Source of the DNA: a virus
Strand: one strand, 5' to 3'
Length of the DNA: 25,444 bases
IMG/VR virus record: IMGVR_UViG_3300006112_000050
Location: 1 to 25,444 of that record
Positions 1-6,705 of the stretch are shown in pieces. Made by a program: the position numbers and the translations under genes. Each line of letters begins with the position of its first letter. The stretch's first letter is position 1. The notes under the pieces were generated by a model. That model was not told the DNA's origin. It saw only the letters and a program-made list of their open reading frames with translations, and made no database searches.

Positions 1-225
1 GCAGATGGTTATGACGGAAATACGGATCTAGCCTTTTCTATGGTTGAATATCTTAATGATGATTATGAGGGCGGGGAAATAAGCTTTCCTAATCATAACA
101 TCACAATAAAGCCAGAAAAGGGAAGTCTTATTATGTTTCCTTCACAAGATCCGTTTGTTCATGAGGTTAAGCCAATTATTAGTGGTGATAGATACATGTC
201 TACCATATCTTTATGGTCTGTCTAA
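1..225 (+). CDS. 2OG-Fe(II) oxygenase, C-terminal part (5' end outside window)
   Basis: The reading frame is open from base 1, so this is the end of a gene that starts upstream. The 74 visible residues contain the C-terminal half of the double-stranded beta-helix of a prolyl-4-hydroxylase-like 2-oxoglutarate/Fe(II) dioxygenase. There is a DYEGGEISFP strand, a distal iron-ligand histidine in FVHEV (codon 160-162), and a 2-oxoglutarate-binding arginine in GDRYMSTISLW (codon 190-192). The proximal HxD pair would lie upstream and cannot be seen. The DYEGGEI segment is shared with the next gene, so the two look like tandem paralogs. Such enzymes hydroxylate proteins, nucleotides or small molecules; the substrate here is unknown. 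The family call is fairly secure and the function is not. Confidence 0.8.
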   Translation, partial: ADGYDGNTDLAFSMVEYLNDDYEGGEISFPNHNITIKPEKGSLIMFPSQDPFVHEVKPIISGDRYMSTISLWSV

Positions 226-240
226 CTATTAATTGTTTTA

Positions 241-249
241 TGATATAAT
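241..249 (+). promoter_or_regulatory. Extended -10 promoter for the second oxygenase gene
   Basis: TGATATAAT is an extended -10 element (TGn plus TATAAT at 244-249). It lies in the 48-base gap between the two oxygenase genes. The predicted transcript start near 256 leaves a short leader carrying the SD sequence AGGAG (262-266) ahead of the ATG at 274. No convincing -35 is visible. The same motif recurs at several other gene boundaries in the window. Confidence 0.55.
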
Positions 250-273
250 TTAGTTATAAATAGGAGATAAAAA

Positions 274-1116
274 ATGGCATTTTACGATAGACCAGATTGC
301 TTGAATCCATCACCATATGTTGATGAATATGGAACCAAATCAGGAATTTTTATATTTAAAAACATAATACCTCAAGATTTAATAACTAAAATAGAGGATC
401 AGCTTAATAGTTTGCCTGAAGAAAACCCAGTATATGATGATACCTTGATAAGTTGGTACTCAAAGAAAATGACTCCGACTATTGATGGAATCGTTGATTT
501 GTGGGAATTCATTTCAGAATTAATTGGCCCAGAATGGGTAATACATCCACAAAACAATTTGATCCAAGTTAAGCCTGGAGATAACGGAATGTTTATTCAC
601 TCCGATAGCCCAGGAAAAGGTGCATGCAACCTATTGTCTCAGGTGGATGTTTGGAGCACTTGCTGTGAGTTAGACTATGGCGTATGTGCTTACTTTGGAG
701 ATTATGAAGGTGGGGAAATATTCTACCCAGGAGTCAACAAAGATGGAACTCTAAAGAATGACGGCGGGAACATAGATGATTGCTTTGAATACAAACCAGG
801 AAAAGGTGATGTTGTAATACATAGTGCTTTTGCTCCATATGGTCATGGTGTAAGAGAAGTAACATTAGGTAAAAGATATGTATACTCCAACTTCTCCCTA
901 AAAACAATTGATAACCCTGGAACATTTTATAACTATGGAACACCAGAATATTACAAGCAAATAGGAAATAAAACAGAGCAAGATGTAATAAGTTGGATGA
1001 CTCCACTAAGAGAAAATCCTCAATTTACAGAAGAATTGATAAAGATTTATCAAGAATCTGGACTTGAGGGCGAAGAGTTAGCTAAAACATTTTTTAGCGA
1101 CATGACACCAGAATAA
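274..1116 (+). CDS. 2OG-Fe(II) oxygenase (prolyl-4-hydroxylase-like)
   Basis: This 280-residue protein has the full facial triad of a 2-oxoglutarate/Fe(II) dioxygenase: H109-x-D111 in FIHSDSPG, H191 in YGHGVREV, and the 2-oxoglutarate-anchoring R201 in GKRYVYSNFSL. The DYEGGEIFYP strand is typical of the P4H-like branch. The reaction is oxidative decarboxylation of 2-oxoglutarate to succinate coupled to substrate hydroxylation. The substrate cannot be read from sequence. The ATG has a good SD (AGGAG, 262-266) and its own promoter. A region of about 75 residues after the fold, rich in charged residues, may be a substrate or partner domain. All arginine codons checked are AGA, unlike the capsid gene. 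The neighbours are a paralogous oxygenase and a flavin monooxygenase, so this looks like an accessory oxidation cluster rather than virion genes. Confidence 0.85.
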   Translation: MAFYDRPDCLNPSPYVDEYGTKSGIFIFKNIIPQDLITKIEDQLNSLPEENPVYDDTLISWYSKKMTPTIDGIVDLWEFISELIGPEWVIHPQNNLIQVKPGDNGMFIHSDSPGKGACNLLSQVDVWSTCCELDYGVCAYFGDYEGGEIFYPGVNKDGTLKNDGGNIDDCFEYKPGKGDVVIHSAFAPYGHGVREVTLGKRYVYSNFSLKTIDNPGTFYNYGTPEYYKQIGNKTEQDVISWMTPLRENPQFTEELIKIYQESGLEGEELAKTFFSDMTPE

Positions 1117-1121
1117 AATAT

Positions 1122-1913
1122 ATGCGTTTTCATTGGATGAATCGTGGAGACATGTCTTCTGTTGCAGAAATATCTGCATTGTCTGAAAAACTTGAAAAGC
1201 ATGGATATTACTCTGTTTTGCTAACATATCATTCAAAAACTAGAGATTTGTTGTTGAAATCTTTTGGTGCAGCATCAAATGAACAAAAATTAAAATACAT
1301 GTTAGCTATAAGAACATATGCTATAAGTCCAGAATACATGGCTTTAATATGTAGATCTTATAATGAAGAGTTTCCTAATAAATTAATTTTAAATGTTGTT
1401 TCAGGCGATTTGCATCAAAATGAAACTAGCATAGAAGATTTAATATGGATGTCAGGTCATGTAGATACTCCAGGAAAAAGACTTCAGTACACCAGAGACT
1501 GGATGAGCAAATTTCAAGAGCTTTCAAAGAATTACTATCCAGAGATATTTATGGCGGGACATTCAAATATAACTAGGGATATGGCTAATCATTTTGATGC
1601 TACTCACATATCTATGCTGGATATGTATAGAGATTACCTTAAAGATCCCTCTAGAATTATAAATGAAAAGCAATTGGTGTCTTTATCAATTTTGATAAGG
1701 GATTCAAAAGCAGAAGCCAGGGAGTTTGTGCAAAGAAACGCTTTGGGTAATGGGCTTGGTTGGACTTTGTATGGAACAAAAGAAGACGTTTTGGAACAGA
1801 TAAAAGAATTAGAAGAATTAGGGGTTACAGACATATTGATATCTAAGACAACCAATGACACAGAAGAAGATTTGGTTCATAAACTTATAGGAGGTTTAAC
1901 TTGCGACAACTAA
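1122..1913 (+). CDS. Luciferase-like flavin monooxygenase (SsuD/LLM-type)
   Basis: This 263-residue protein resembles the bacterial luciferase-like / alkanesulfonate monooxygenase family of TIM-barrel enzymes using FMNH2 or F420. It opens on the first barrel strand (MRFHWMNRGD). It has the core strand-turn block LAIRTYAISPEYMALICRSYNEEFPNKLILNVVSGD, whose ISP and NVVSGD elements match the SsuD-type pattern. The MAGHSNITRDMANHFDATHI block matches the family's G-S-x-x-A phosphate-binding strand. Its C-terminus (YGTKEDVLEQIKELEELGVTDILI) matches the usual end of the barrel. It is somewhat short for the family. Only 5 bases separate it from the oxygenase stop and no SD is obvious, so it is probably translationally coupled. 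Substrate, and whether it uses FMN or F420, are unknown. No flavin reductase is visible in the window, so reduced cofactor would have to come from the host. Confidence 0.8.
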   Translation: MRFHWMNRGDMSSVAEISALSEKLEKHGYYSVLLTYHSKTRDLLLKSFGAASNEQKLKYMLAIRTYAISPEYMALICRSYNEEFPNKLILNVVSGDLHQNETSIEDLIWMSGHVDTPGKRLQYTRDWMSKFQELSKNYYPEIFMAGHSNITRDMANHFDATHISMLDMYRDYLKDPSRIINEKQLVSLSILIRDSKAEAREFVQRNALGNGLGWTLYGTKEDVLEQIKELEELGVTDILISKTTNDTEEDLVHKLIGGLTCDN

Positions 1914-2098
1914 TAAATGGTGGGGAAGCTGAAGAATTTGATAAGGCTATTGACCTAACAATACATACAAAATGTCCTGAAAAGTGGCTTCTTATTGATA
2001 TGGAGACGGGTGAAGAGTATATTGGATCACCAGTTCCCAACCTTTATGGCAAGTGGAAGCGTGTAAAAACAAAAGATATGGATATTGTGGCAGAATAG
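1901..2098 (+). CDS. Small conserved-looking phage protein, function unknown
   Basis: This 65-residue ORF starts at TTG 1901, inside the last codons of the monooxygenase gene. The start is chosen because a near-perfect SD (AGGAGGT, 1889-1895) sits 5 bases upstream. The sequence has a compact WLLIDMETGEEYIGSP...GKWKRVK core that looks like a small beta-rich fold. It has no membrane segment and no recognisable catalytic motif. I have an impression of similar short W-x-L-I-D-x-x-T-G-E proteins in phage genomes but cannot verify a family. It closes the accessory cluster before a new promoter. Confidence 0.7.
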   Translation: MRQLINGGEAEEFDKAIDLTIHTKCPEKWLLIDMETGEEYIGSPVPNLYGKWKRVKTKDMDIVAE

Positions 2099-2130
2099 AT
2101 AGCAATATTTTAGGCTTTATGGCAGTGACG

Positions 2131-2139
2131 TGGTAGAAT
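2131..2139 (+). promoter_or_regulatory. Extended -10 promoter, probably giving a leaderless transcript
   Basis: TGGTAGAAT (-10 hexamer TAGAAT at 2134-2139) lies 6 bases before the ATG at 2146. With the usual spacing the transcript would begin on the A of that ATG. The bases between hold no SD. This matches the leaderless-gene pattern common in actinobacteria. Confidence 0.5.
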
Positions 2140-2145
2140 TTATTT

Positions 2146-2475
2146 ATGAAAGTAACACCTATAGACGAAGTTAATTGGGGCATATATGTTTGGCAGATGC
2201 CAGATGGCTCCATTGTAAGAGATGAAGATGACAATACTCTTAACATTCCTGCTGTTCGTGGGGATATTAGCCAAATTAAAAAGCTTAAAAGAGCAGCAAG
2301 AGAACTAGGTTTGGAAGAAGGTCATCCATTATTTTTCTCTGGTCATAGAAGAGTTACTGATGATGAACTTGAAGAACAGAAATCAAGAGCACAGCTAGGC
2401 TTGGTACCAGATCCTCTTGATATGCCAGCTATGATGGAATATGTTAAAGATATGAGGGAGATGGACCTTGGCTAG
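2146..2475 (+). CDS. Hypothetical protein upstream of portal
   Basis: This 109-residue protein has no recognised domain. It opens with a short beta-rich segment (WGIYVWQMPDGSIVRDEDDNTLNIPAVRGD). A basic helix follows (ISQIKKLKRAARELGLEEG), then an acidic C-terminal helix (MPAMMEYVKDMREMDLG). There is no signal peptide or membrane segment. The start is set by the extended -10 element immediately upstream, which suggests leaderless translation. Its last codons overlap the portal start and carry the portal SD, so the two are translationally coupled. Position just ahead of the portal suggests a packaging or head-assembly role, but this is only context. Confidence 0.75.
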   Translation: MKVTPIDEVNWGIYVWQMPDGSIVRDEDDNTLNIPAVRGDISQIKKLKRAARELGLEEGHPLFFSGHRRVTDDELEEQKSRAQLGLVPDPLDMPAMMEYVKDMREMDLG

Positions 2476-4051
2476 ATTAAATGTAGCAGAAGATGATGAA
2501 GACGGCACACAAAAGATTTACACAGGAGAAGATTTTAATCTTGTTGCTAAATCAGAAGAAACCTTTGATGACCCGTTTAATGTAACATGGTCGGAAATCA
2601 AAAAGGCAGAAGGCCTTAATGATAACTTTAGACGCAGAGCAAATAGACTTGAAAAGTCATTTACTGGCGTAGCTGATGCAAAGTCCAAGAAGCTTGATCC
2701 ACTTGATCTTACAGGATATTCTCTATTTCAGATTGTTCAGCCTCCATACAATATCATGTATCTTGCACAACTATATGATGTTTCTCCATATCACCACTCA
2801 GCTGTAAATGCTAAGGCAGCAAACGTTGTAGGACTTGGATATAAGTTTGAGGAAACTTGGGCTACAAAAGAAAAAGTTGAAGCAGCAATGGAAAATCCAA
2901 AGAAGTTGGATAAACTTCGTGGAAAGCTAGAAGAAGCAAAGGAAGATTTAAGAAATTATCTTGAGAGTATGAATTCTGATGATTCATTCATCGAAAATAT
3001 GAAAAAGGTATTTATTGACTTGGAATCAACTGGAAATGCTTATCTTGAAGTAGGTCGTACTGCTAATGGCAAGATTGGTTATTTGGGGCATATCCCAACA
3101 ACCACTATGCGTATTCGTCGTCACCGTGATGGATTTGTTCAAGTTGTTTATAACCGTTATACATTTTTTAGAAACTTCGGAGATACAGAAACTCCAGATC
3201 AAATAGGAACGGATCCACAGCCAAATGAAGTCATTCACTTTAAAGTATTTTCTCCATCAAATACATATTATGGTATTCCAGACATTTTGTCTGCCAAAAA
3301 TGCCCTTGCTGGTGATGAGTTTGCTCAGCGTTTCAATCTAGATTATTTTGAGAATAAAGCTGTTCCACGTTACATCATTACTGTAAAGGGTGCAAAACTT
3401 ACAGCAGATGCAGAGCGTAAATTGCTTGAATTCTTTCAAACTGGTTTGCGTGGAAGAAATCATAGAACTCTTTACATCCCACTTCCATCAGATGGCGAGA
3501 ATGCTCGTGTTGAATTCAACATGGAACCAATTGAAGCGGGAGTTCAAGATTCTTCGTTCAAGAACTATGCTATTGAAAACAGAGATCGTATTCTTATTGC
3601 TCACCGTGTTCCAGTATCAAAGATAGGTATGCCTCAAGGCGTATCTTTGGCGAATGCTAAGGATGCTGACAAAACATTTAAAGAGCAAGTATGTCGTCCA
3701 AGACAAGAAGAGCTTGAATACAAGATTAACAAAATCATCGGAGAAATTACAGATGCATTTGTACTTAGATTCAATGAACTTGCTTTGACAGATGAAGAAA
3801 CTCAGTCTCGTATTGATGATCGTTATCTTAAAGATCAAGTACTTCTTCCTAATGAAGTTCGTGCACGTAAGGGATTGCCTCCAATTTCTACTGGAGATGC
3901 TGTTCTTGTTTTAAATCCAAAGCAAGCTTCTGATTCCATGTCAGATGCCAGTGGAAATAAAACACGTGATCAAAATAGAACATTAAATGCTCCAGATAAA
4001 ATGGGATCCGCTCGTAATGCTAAGGGCGAGGGACCACAAGAAGGAAACTAA
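2468..4051 (+). CDS. Portal protein
   Basis: This 527-residue protein has the features of a phage portal, the dodecameric ring at the capsid vertex through which DNA enters and leaves. Seen in order are a wing/stem segment (PPYNIMYLAQLYDVSPYHHSAVNAKAANVVGLGY, about residues 89-123), a helical stretch of 150-190, and the conserved VIHFKVFSPSNTYYGIPDILSAKNAL block. FFENKAVPRYI-like and GVSLANAKDADKTFKEQVCRPRQEELE segments follow. The C-terminal tail is polar and disordered-looking. The closest known type is the PBSX/phage_portal group, by recall. The start is TTG 2468 with SD GAGGGAG (2454-2460), overlapping the previous gene by 8 bases. The protease, scaffold and capsid genes downstream fit the call. 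Confidence 0.9.
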   Translation: MARLNVAEDDEDGTQKIYTGEDFNLVAKSEETFDDPFNVTWSEIKKAEGLNDNFRRRANRLEKSFTGVADAKSKKLDPLDLTGYSLFQIVQPPYNIMYLAQLYDVSPYHHSAVNAKAANVVGLGYKFEETWATKEKVEAAMENPKKLDKLRGKLEEAKEDLRNYLESMNSDDSFIENMKKVFIDLESTGNAYLEVGRTANGKIGYLGHIPTTTMRIRRHRDGFVQVVYNRYTFFRNFGDTETPDQIGTDPQPNEVIHFKVFSPSNTYYGIPDILSAKNALAGDEFAQRFNLDYFENKAVPRYIITVKGAKLTADAERKLLEFFQTGLRGRNHRTLYIPLPSDGENARVEFNMEPIEAGVQDSSFKNYAIENRDRILIAHRVPVSKIGMPQGVSLANAKDADKTFKEQVCRPRQEELEYKINKIIGEITDAFVLRFNELALTDEETQSRIDDRYLKDQVLLPNEVRARKGLPPISTGDAVLVLNPKQASDSMSDASGNKTRDQNRTLNAPDKMGSARNAKGEGPQEGN

Positions 4052-4054
4052 AAA

Positions 4055-4900
4055 ATGGCTACGGCATTAGATGTATTAAACGTTGCTCGTAGCCAAATTG
4101 GTTTTAAAACACTAGGCAACGATGAAAGTCCTTACGGCGATTGGTATGGAATACCAAATGCTCCATATTGTGCAATGGGTGTAAGTTGGACTTTTGCACA
4201 AGTTGGATTGTCACATTTAATTGCTGCACAAACTCCAAAAGGTTTTTCTTATAATCCAGCAGCATTGACATGGTTTCAACGTCAAGGTTTAATTGTTAAT
4301 AAAATGCAAATGCAACCAGGTGATCTAGTTATGTATGATTGGAATGGAGATGGTGTTGCAGATCACGTAGAAATATGTGAAGCAGCGAGTCCTGGAGGAT
4401 TTACAACAATTGGATTTAATACTGGTAATCCAAATGATCCAACACAAACTGGTTGCTGGAGAGTGCATAGAAATTATCTTTTTGTAATTGCTGTTATTAG
4501 GCCAAAATATCCTGTTCCAGTACAACCAGCAAAGTCTGTAGTTACTACTAAAAAAGCTACTGCAGGTGTAGCAGCAACAGCCACAGCATTAACGGGTGGA
4601 ATACTAGTAACTCATCCAGGAACAACATCCACCACAACATCAATTTCTCAAACAGTTTTTGTTGCCCCACCATTTCCAACATCACAAAAATCTTTTGCAA
4701 TTGGTCAAACTAACGATGCTGTTTGGACAGTACAAAAAGCTTTAGAAAAAGCGGGACTTTTAAATGCAGTCTACGATACTGGAACTATGAATACTCAAAC
4801 AGAAACAGCACTGACTGCTTGGGAGAAAAAACAAAAGATTTCCGTAGTTAAAGATACAATTCCACAAATAGTTTACGATGAATTAAAAGGTTCACTATGA
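4055..4900 (+). CDS. Peptidoglycan hydrolase: CHAP-like peptidase plus peptidoglycan-binding domain (endolysin)
   Basis: This 281-residue protein has two domains. Residues 1-150 resemble a CHAP/NlpC-P60 cysteine peptidase, with C39 in APYCAMGVSW and H104 in ADHVEICE as the likely catalytic pair and a PGDLVMYDWNGDG strand before the histidine. Residues about 165-205 are a Thr/Ala/Val-rich linker. Residues about 212-281 resemble a PG_binding_1 three-helix module (IGQTNDAVWTVQKALEKAGLL...). It would cut amide bonds in cell-wall peptides. There is no signal peptide, so release would need a holin, and the next gene, overlapping by ATGA, fits that. A portal-proximal position is unusual for an endolysin, so a virion-associated wall hydrolase is the alternative. 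The start is supported by AGAAGGA in the end of the portal gene. Confidence 0.85.
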   Translation: MATALDVLNVARSQIGFKTLGNDESPYGDWYGIPNAPYCAMGVSWTFAQVGLSHLIAAQTPKGFSYNPAALTWFQRQGLIVNKMQMQPGDLVMYDWNGDGVADHVEICEAASPGGFTTIGFNTGNPNDPTQTGCWRVHRNYLFVIAVIRPKYPVPVQPAKSVVTTKKATAGVAATATALTGGILVTHPGTTSTTTSISQTVFVAPPFPTSQKSFAIGQTNDAVWTVQKALEKAGLLNAVYDTGTMNTQTETALTAWEKKQKISVVKDTIPQIVYDELKGSL

Positions 4901-5247
4901 ATATAAAACATCACTTTAAGTTCCGTATATTTGACGCAAAACAGCTCATGATTGCCTTTACAGGGGCTTTTAGCACATGGGCAGCGACGGGGTTCCAAAA
5001 GGATATGCCTCATCTTGCATACGTCATTATAGGCTTTATAACAGGTGGCCTAGTATCACATAATTCATCAGATAATCCAGGGGTTTTGCCTGATTCACAC
5101 ATTCAAACTCCTTATGTAAACAACATAAATGATCATTCTGATGAGGTTCCAGAGCAGTTATCAGAAAGCAAAATCTATAAACCAGAGGGGGTAAATATCA
5201 AGCAGGTCATAAAAATTAATTCTGGTATTGTGAAAAATATCACTTAA
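4897..5247 (+). CDS. Probable holin (two-transmembrane membrane protein)
   Basis: This 116-residue protein overlaps the lysin stop by four bases (ATGA). It has a basic N-terminus (MNIKHHFKFRIFDAK). Two hydrophobic helices follow, about residues 16-33 (LMIAFTGAFSTWAATGF) and 40-56 (LAYVIIGFITGGLVS), separated by a short QKDMP turn. The rest is a hydrophilic tail of about 60 residues. Size, topology and pairing with a wall hydrolase fit a class II-like holin, which permeabilises the cytoplasmic membrane to release the lysin. The long tail is larger than in most small holins. A generic phage membrane protein cannot be excluded because the family is recognised by shape only. Confidence 0.65.
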   Translation: MNIKHHFKFRIFDAKQLMIAFTGAFSTWAATGFQKDMPHLAYVIIGFITGGLVSHNSSDNPGVLPDSHIQTPYVNNINDHSDEVPEQLSESKIYKPEGVNIKQVIKINSGIVKNIT

Positions 5248-5251
5248 AATT

Positions 5252-5279
5252 ATGACTTATTTATAAAACTTGATATTAT
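5252..5279 (+). promoter_or_regulatory. Promoter for the protease/scaffold/capsid block
   Basis: ATGACT (5252-5257, -35-like), a 16-base spacer, and TATTAT (5274-5279, preceded by TGA as an extended -10) lie in the 42-base gap before the protease gene. The predicted start near 5286 leaves a leader of about 4 bases and no SD, so translation would be leaderless or nearly so. The layout and part of the spacer (TGACTTATTT) are shared with the promoter at 10955-10982 before the tail tube gene. Confidence 0.55.
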
Positions 5280-5289
5280 TTATTTACAT

Positions 5290-6672
5290 ATGGACATTCA
5301 AAAAACTTATTGGCAAAATAGCGAGTCATCACTGGCTCTCAGATTTCCTATTACTAAGGTAAATAAGGAGAAGAGAACAGTCTCAGGATTTGCATCTCTA
5401 GACAATGTTGATCGTCATGGCGACATTGTAACAGCAGAAGCAAGTAAAAAAGCATTTGACAGTTTTAGAGGAAATATTCGTGAAATGCATGGACCATCAG
5501 CAGTTGGCAAGATGGTTGATTTCAAAGAAGATACTTTTTTTGATCCAGAAACAAAAAAGAAGTATAGTGGAATTTATGTAACAGCATATATCTCTAAGGG
5601 TGCACAAGATGCATGGGAGAAGTGCTTGGATGGAACTTACTCAGGTTTTTCTATTGGCGGAAATATTAATGATGCTAAGATGGAAAAAGCAGACGATGGT
5701 TCTGGCGAAGAGCGTAGAGTTATTCACAATTATGATTTGCATGAATTGAGTCTTGTAGATTCTCCAGCAAATCAACTTGCCAATTTCTTTTCAATTCAAA
5801 AGATGGCAGAAAGTGTTGTAACTGAAAATGTATTTTGGTGTAAGTCTGATGAGATTGCATCAACATCAACTGCTACAACAAAAGATTGTGTAGTTTGCGG
5901 AACAACAATGGATAACATTGGTTGGGTTGAGCAATCAGATACAGAAAAATTTGAAGCAATTGAAAAAGTTTTGGATTCACATCTTCACAAAGATGATGCA
6001 CCAACTTCAAACCACGAAGCAACGGAGTCAGCAGCTCCAGGTTTGGCAGGAAATCAAACAGGAAATGTAAATGTAGTTGATACTACAGTTGCAACACTAA
6101 TGTATCCTGATCAAAATAAAGAAGATAAAGTAACGAAGAGTGATGATATTTCACTCGTCGAAGGGGGTAACACAATGGCAGAAGAAACAAGTGCAGCAAT
6201 TGAGAAGTCAATTGATGCAGATGCTCCCGCCGAAGAAGTTGCGGTAATTGAAGAGGTAGCAGCTCCTGCTGAAGATTCAATTGAAAAAGCCGTTGCAATT
6301 TCAGAAGTTGAAAATGCTTTTGATTTTGAAAAGATGGTCAATGACCTAAAGTCCTTCTTTGGCGAGTCTCTAACCAAGAACTACTCAGATAGTTCTGCAG
6401 CAGTAGAAGCGATTAACAAGATGTTTGAGGAAACATCAGCTAATCTTGCTAAGCAAATTGCTGAATTGGGCGAAAAGTATGAAGCCCTAAATAAGTCAGT
6501 TACAGATATGTATGGAAAGATTGAATATGTAAATCATCAATTGACCAACTTTGAATCTGCAACTGCAGTTAAGAAGTCCAGCGACCAAAATGGATCGTTG
6601 GAGAATAGCAACAAAAAAATCAATAAAAGTGTATGGCAAGGAGCCTTCCTCAAGGTTAATAGCTTAAACTAA
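5290..6672 (+). CDS. Capsid maturation protease fused in frame to scaffold
   Basis: This 460-residue protein matches the HK97-type prohead protease family (peptidase S78) at residues about 20-175. It opens with VSGFASLDNVDRHGD. A likely catalytic triad is H67 (REMHGPSAVG), S121 in the YSGFSIGGN motif, and E152 (HELSLVDSPAN). Residues 184-233 carry C184, C200-x2-C203 and H231/H233, a possible small zinc site. After a Ser/Thr-rich linker, residues 296-460 are an Ala/Glu-rich region and a coiled coil (MFEETSANLAKQIAELGEKYEALNKSVTDMYGKI), typical of a scaffolding domain. The protease would cut scaffold and capsid N-termini during head maturation. An internal RBS and ATG allow the scaffold part to be made separately. 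No SD precedes ATG 5290, but a promoter ends close to it. Confidence 0.88.
   Translation: MDIQKTYWQNSESSLALRFPITKVNKEKRTVSGFASLDNVDRHGDIVTAEASKKAFDSFRGNIREMHGPSAVGKMVDFKEDTFFDPETKKKYSGIYVTAYISKGAQDAWEKCLDGTYSGFSIGGNINDAKMEKADDGSGEERRVIHNYDLHELSLVDSPANQLANFFSIQKMAESVVTENVFWCKSDEIASTSTATTKDCVVCGTTMDNIGWVEQSDTEKFEAIEKVLDSHLHKDDAPTSNHEATESAAPGLAGNQTGNVNVVDTTVATLMYPDQNKEDKVTKSDDISLVEGGNTMAEETSAAIEKSIDADAPAEEVAVIEEVAAPAEDSIEKAVAISEVENAFDFEKMVNDLKSFFGESLTKNYSDSSAAVEAINKMFEETSANLAKQIAELGEKYEALNKSVTDMYGKIEYVNHQLTNFESATAVKKSSDQNGSLENSNKKINKSVWQGAFLKVNSLN
6161..6167 (+). promoter_or_regulatory. Internal ribosome binding site for scaffold protein
   Basis: AAGGGGG lies 7 bases before ATG 6175, inside the protease frame. 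It is a run of five G in an otherwise AT-rich gene, created by the codon pair GGG GGT, and its spacing to an in-frame ATG is ideal. This suggests selection for translation initiation rather than for the encoded Gly-Gly. Confidence 0.7.
6175..6672 (+). CDS. Scaffolding protein (in-frame internal start within protease gene)
   Basis: Initiation at ATG 6175 would give a 165-residue protein identical to residues 296-460 of the protease fusion. It consists of an acidic Ala/Glu-rich N-terminal part (MAEETSAAIEKSIDADAPAEEVAVIEE). A helical segment (FDFEKMVNDLKSFFGESL) and a predicted coiled coil follow, then a basic C-terminus ending KINKSVWQGAFLKVNSLN. This is the profile of a capsid scaffold: it co-assembles with the major capsid protein and is then removed by the protease. 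Lambda C/Nu3 is the known precedent for nesting a scaffold in the protease gene. The internal SD at 6161-6167 supports separate synthesis, which would supply the large excess of scaffold needed over protease. No experimental proof is visible here. Confidence 0.65.
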   Translation: MAEETSAAIEKSIDADAPAEEVAVIEEVAAPAEDSIEKAVAISEVENAFDFEKMVNDLKSFFGESLTKNYSDSSAAVEAINKMFEETSANLAKQIAELGEKYEALNKSVTDMYGKIEYVNHQLTNFESATAVKKSSDQNGSLENSNKKINKSVWQGAFLKVNSLN

Positions 6673-6686
6673 TTCTACAAAAAAAT

Positions 6687-6696
6687 AAGGTGGTGA
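6687..6696 (+). promoter_or_regulatory. Strong conserved RBS of the major capsid gene
   Basis: AAGGTGGTGA is followed by 9 A/T-rich bases and then ATG 6706. The 16-base block AAATAAGGTGGTGAAA around it recurs exactly before the tail tube gene (11027-11042) with the same spacing. The shared site suggests a common high-expression translation signal. Confidence 0.7.
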
Positions 6697-6705
6697 AATA
6701 AATAA

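Noticed and set aside
226-273. Terminator after the first oxygenase gene
   Set aside because: Only a weak AACTA/TAGTT pairing with a long A/T loop is visible, so it cannot be supported.
734-1006. Hydrophobic reverse-strand ORF opposite the oxygenase
   Set aside because: It lies entirely within a gene with a complete catalytic motif set, and its composition is that of a shadow frame.
1122-1913. Naming the monooxygenase ssuD
   Set aside because: Only family-level blocks are shared. Substrate and cofactor are not determined, so a gene symbol would overstate the evidence.
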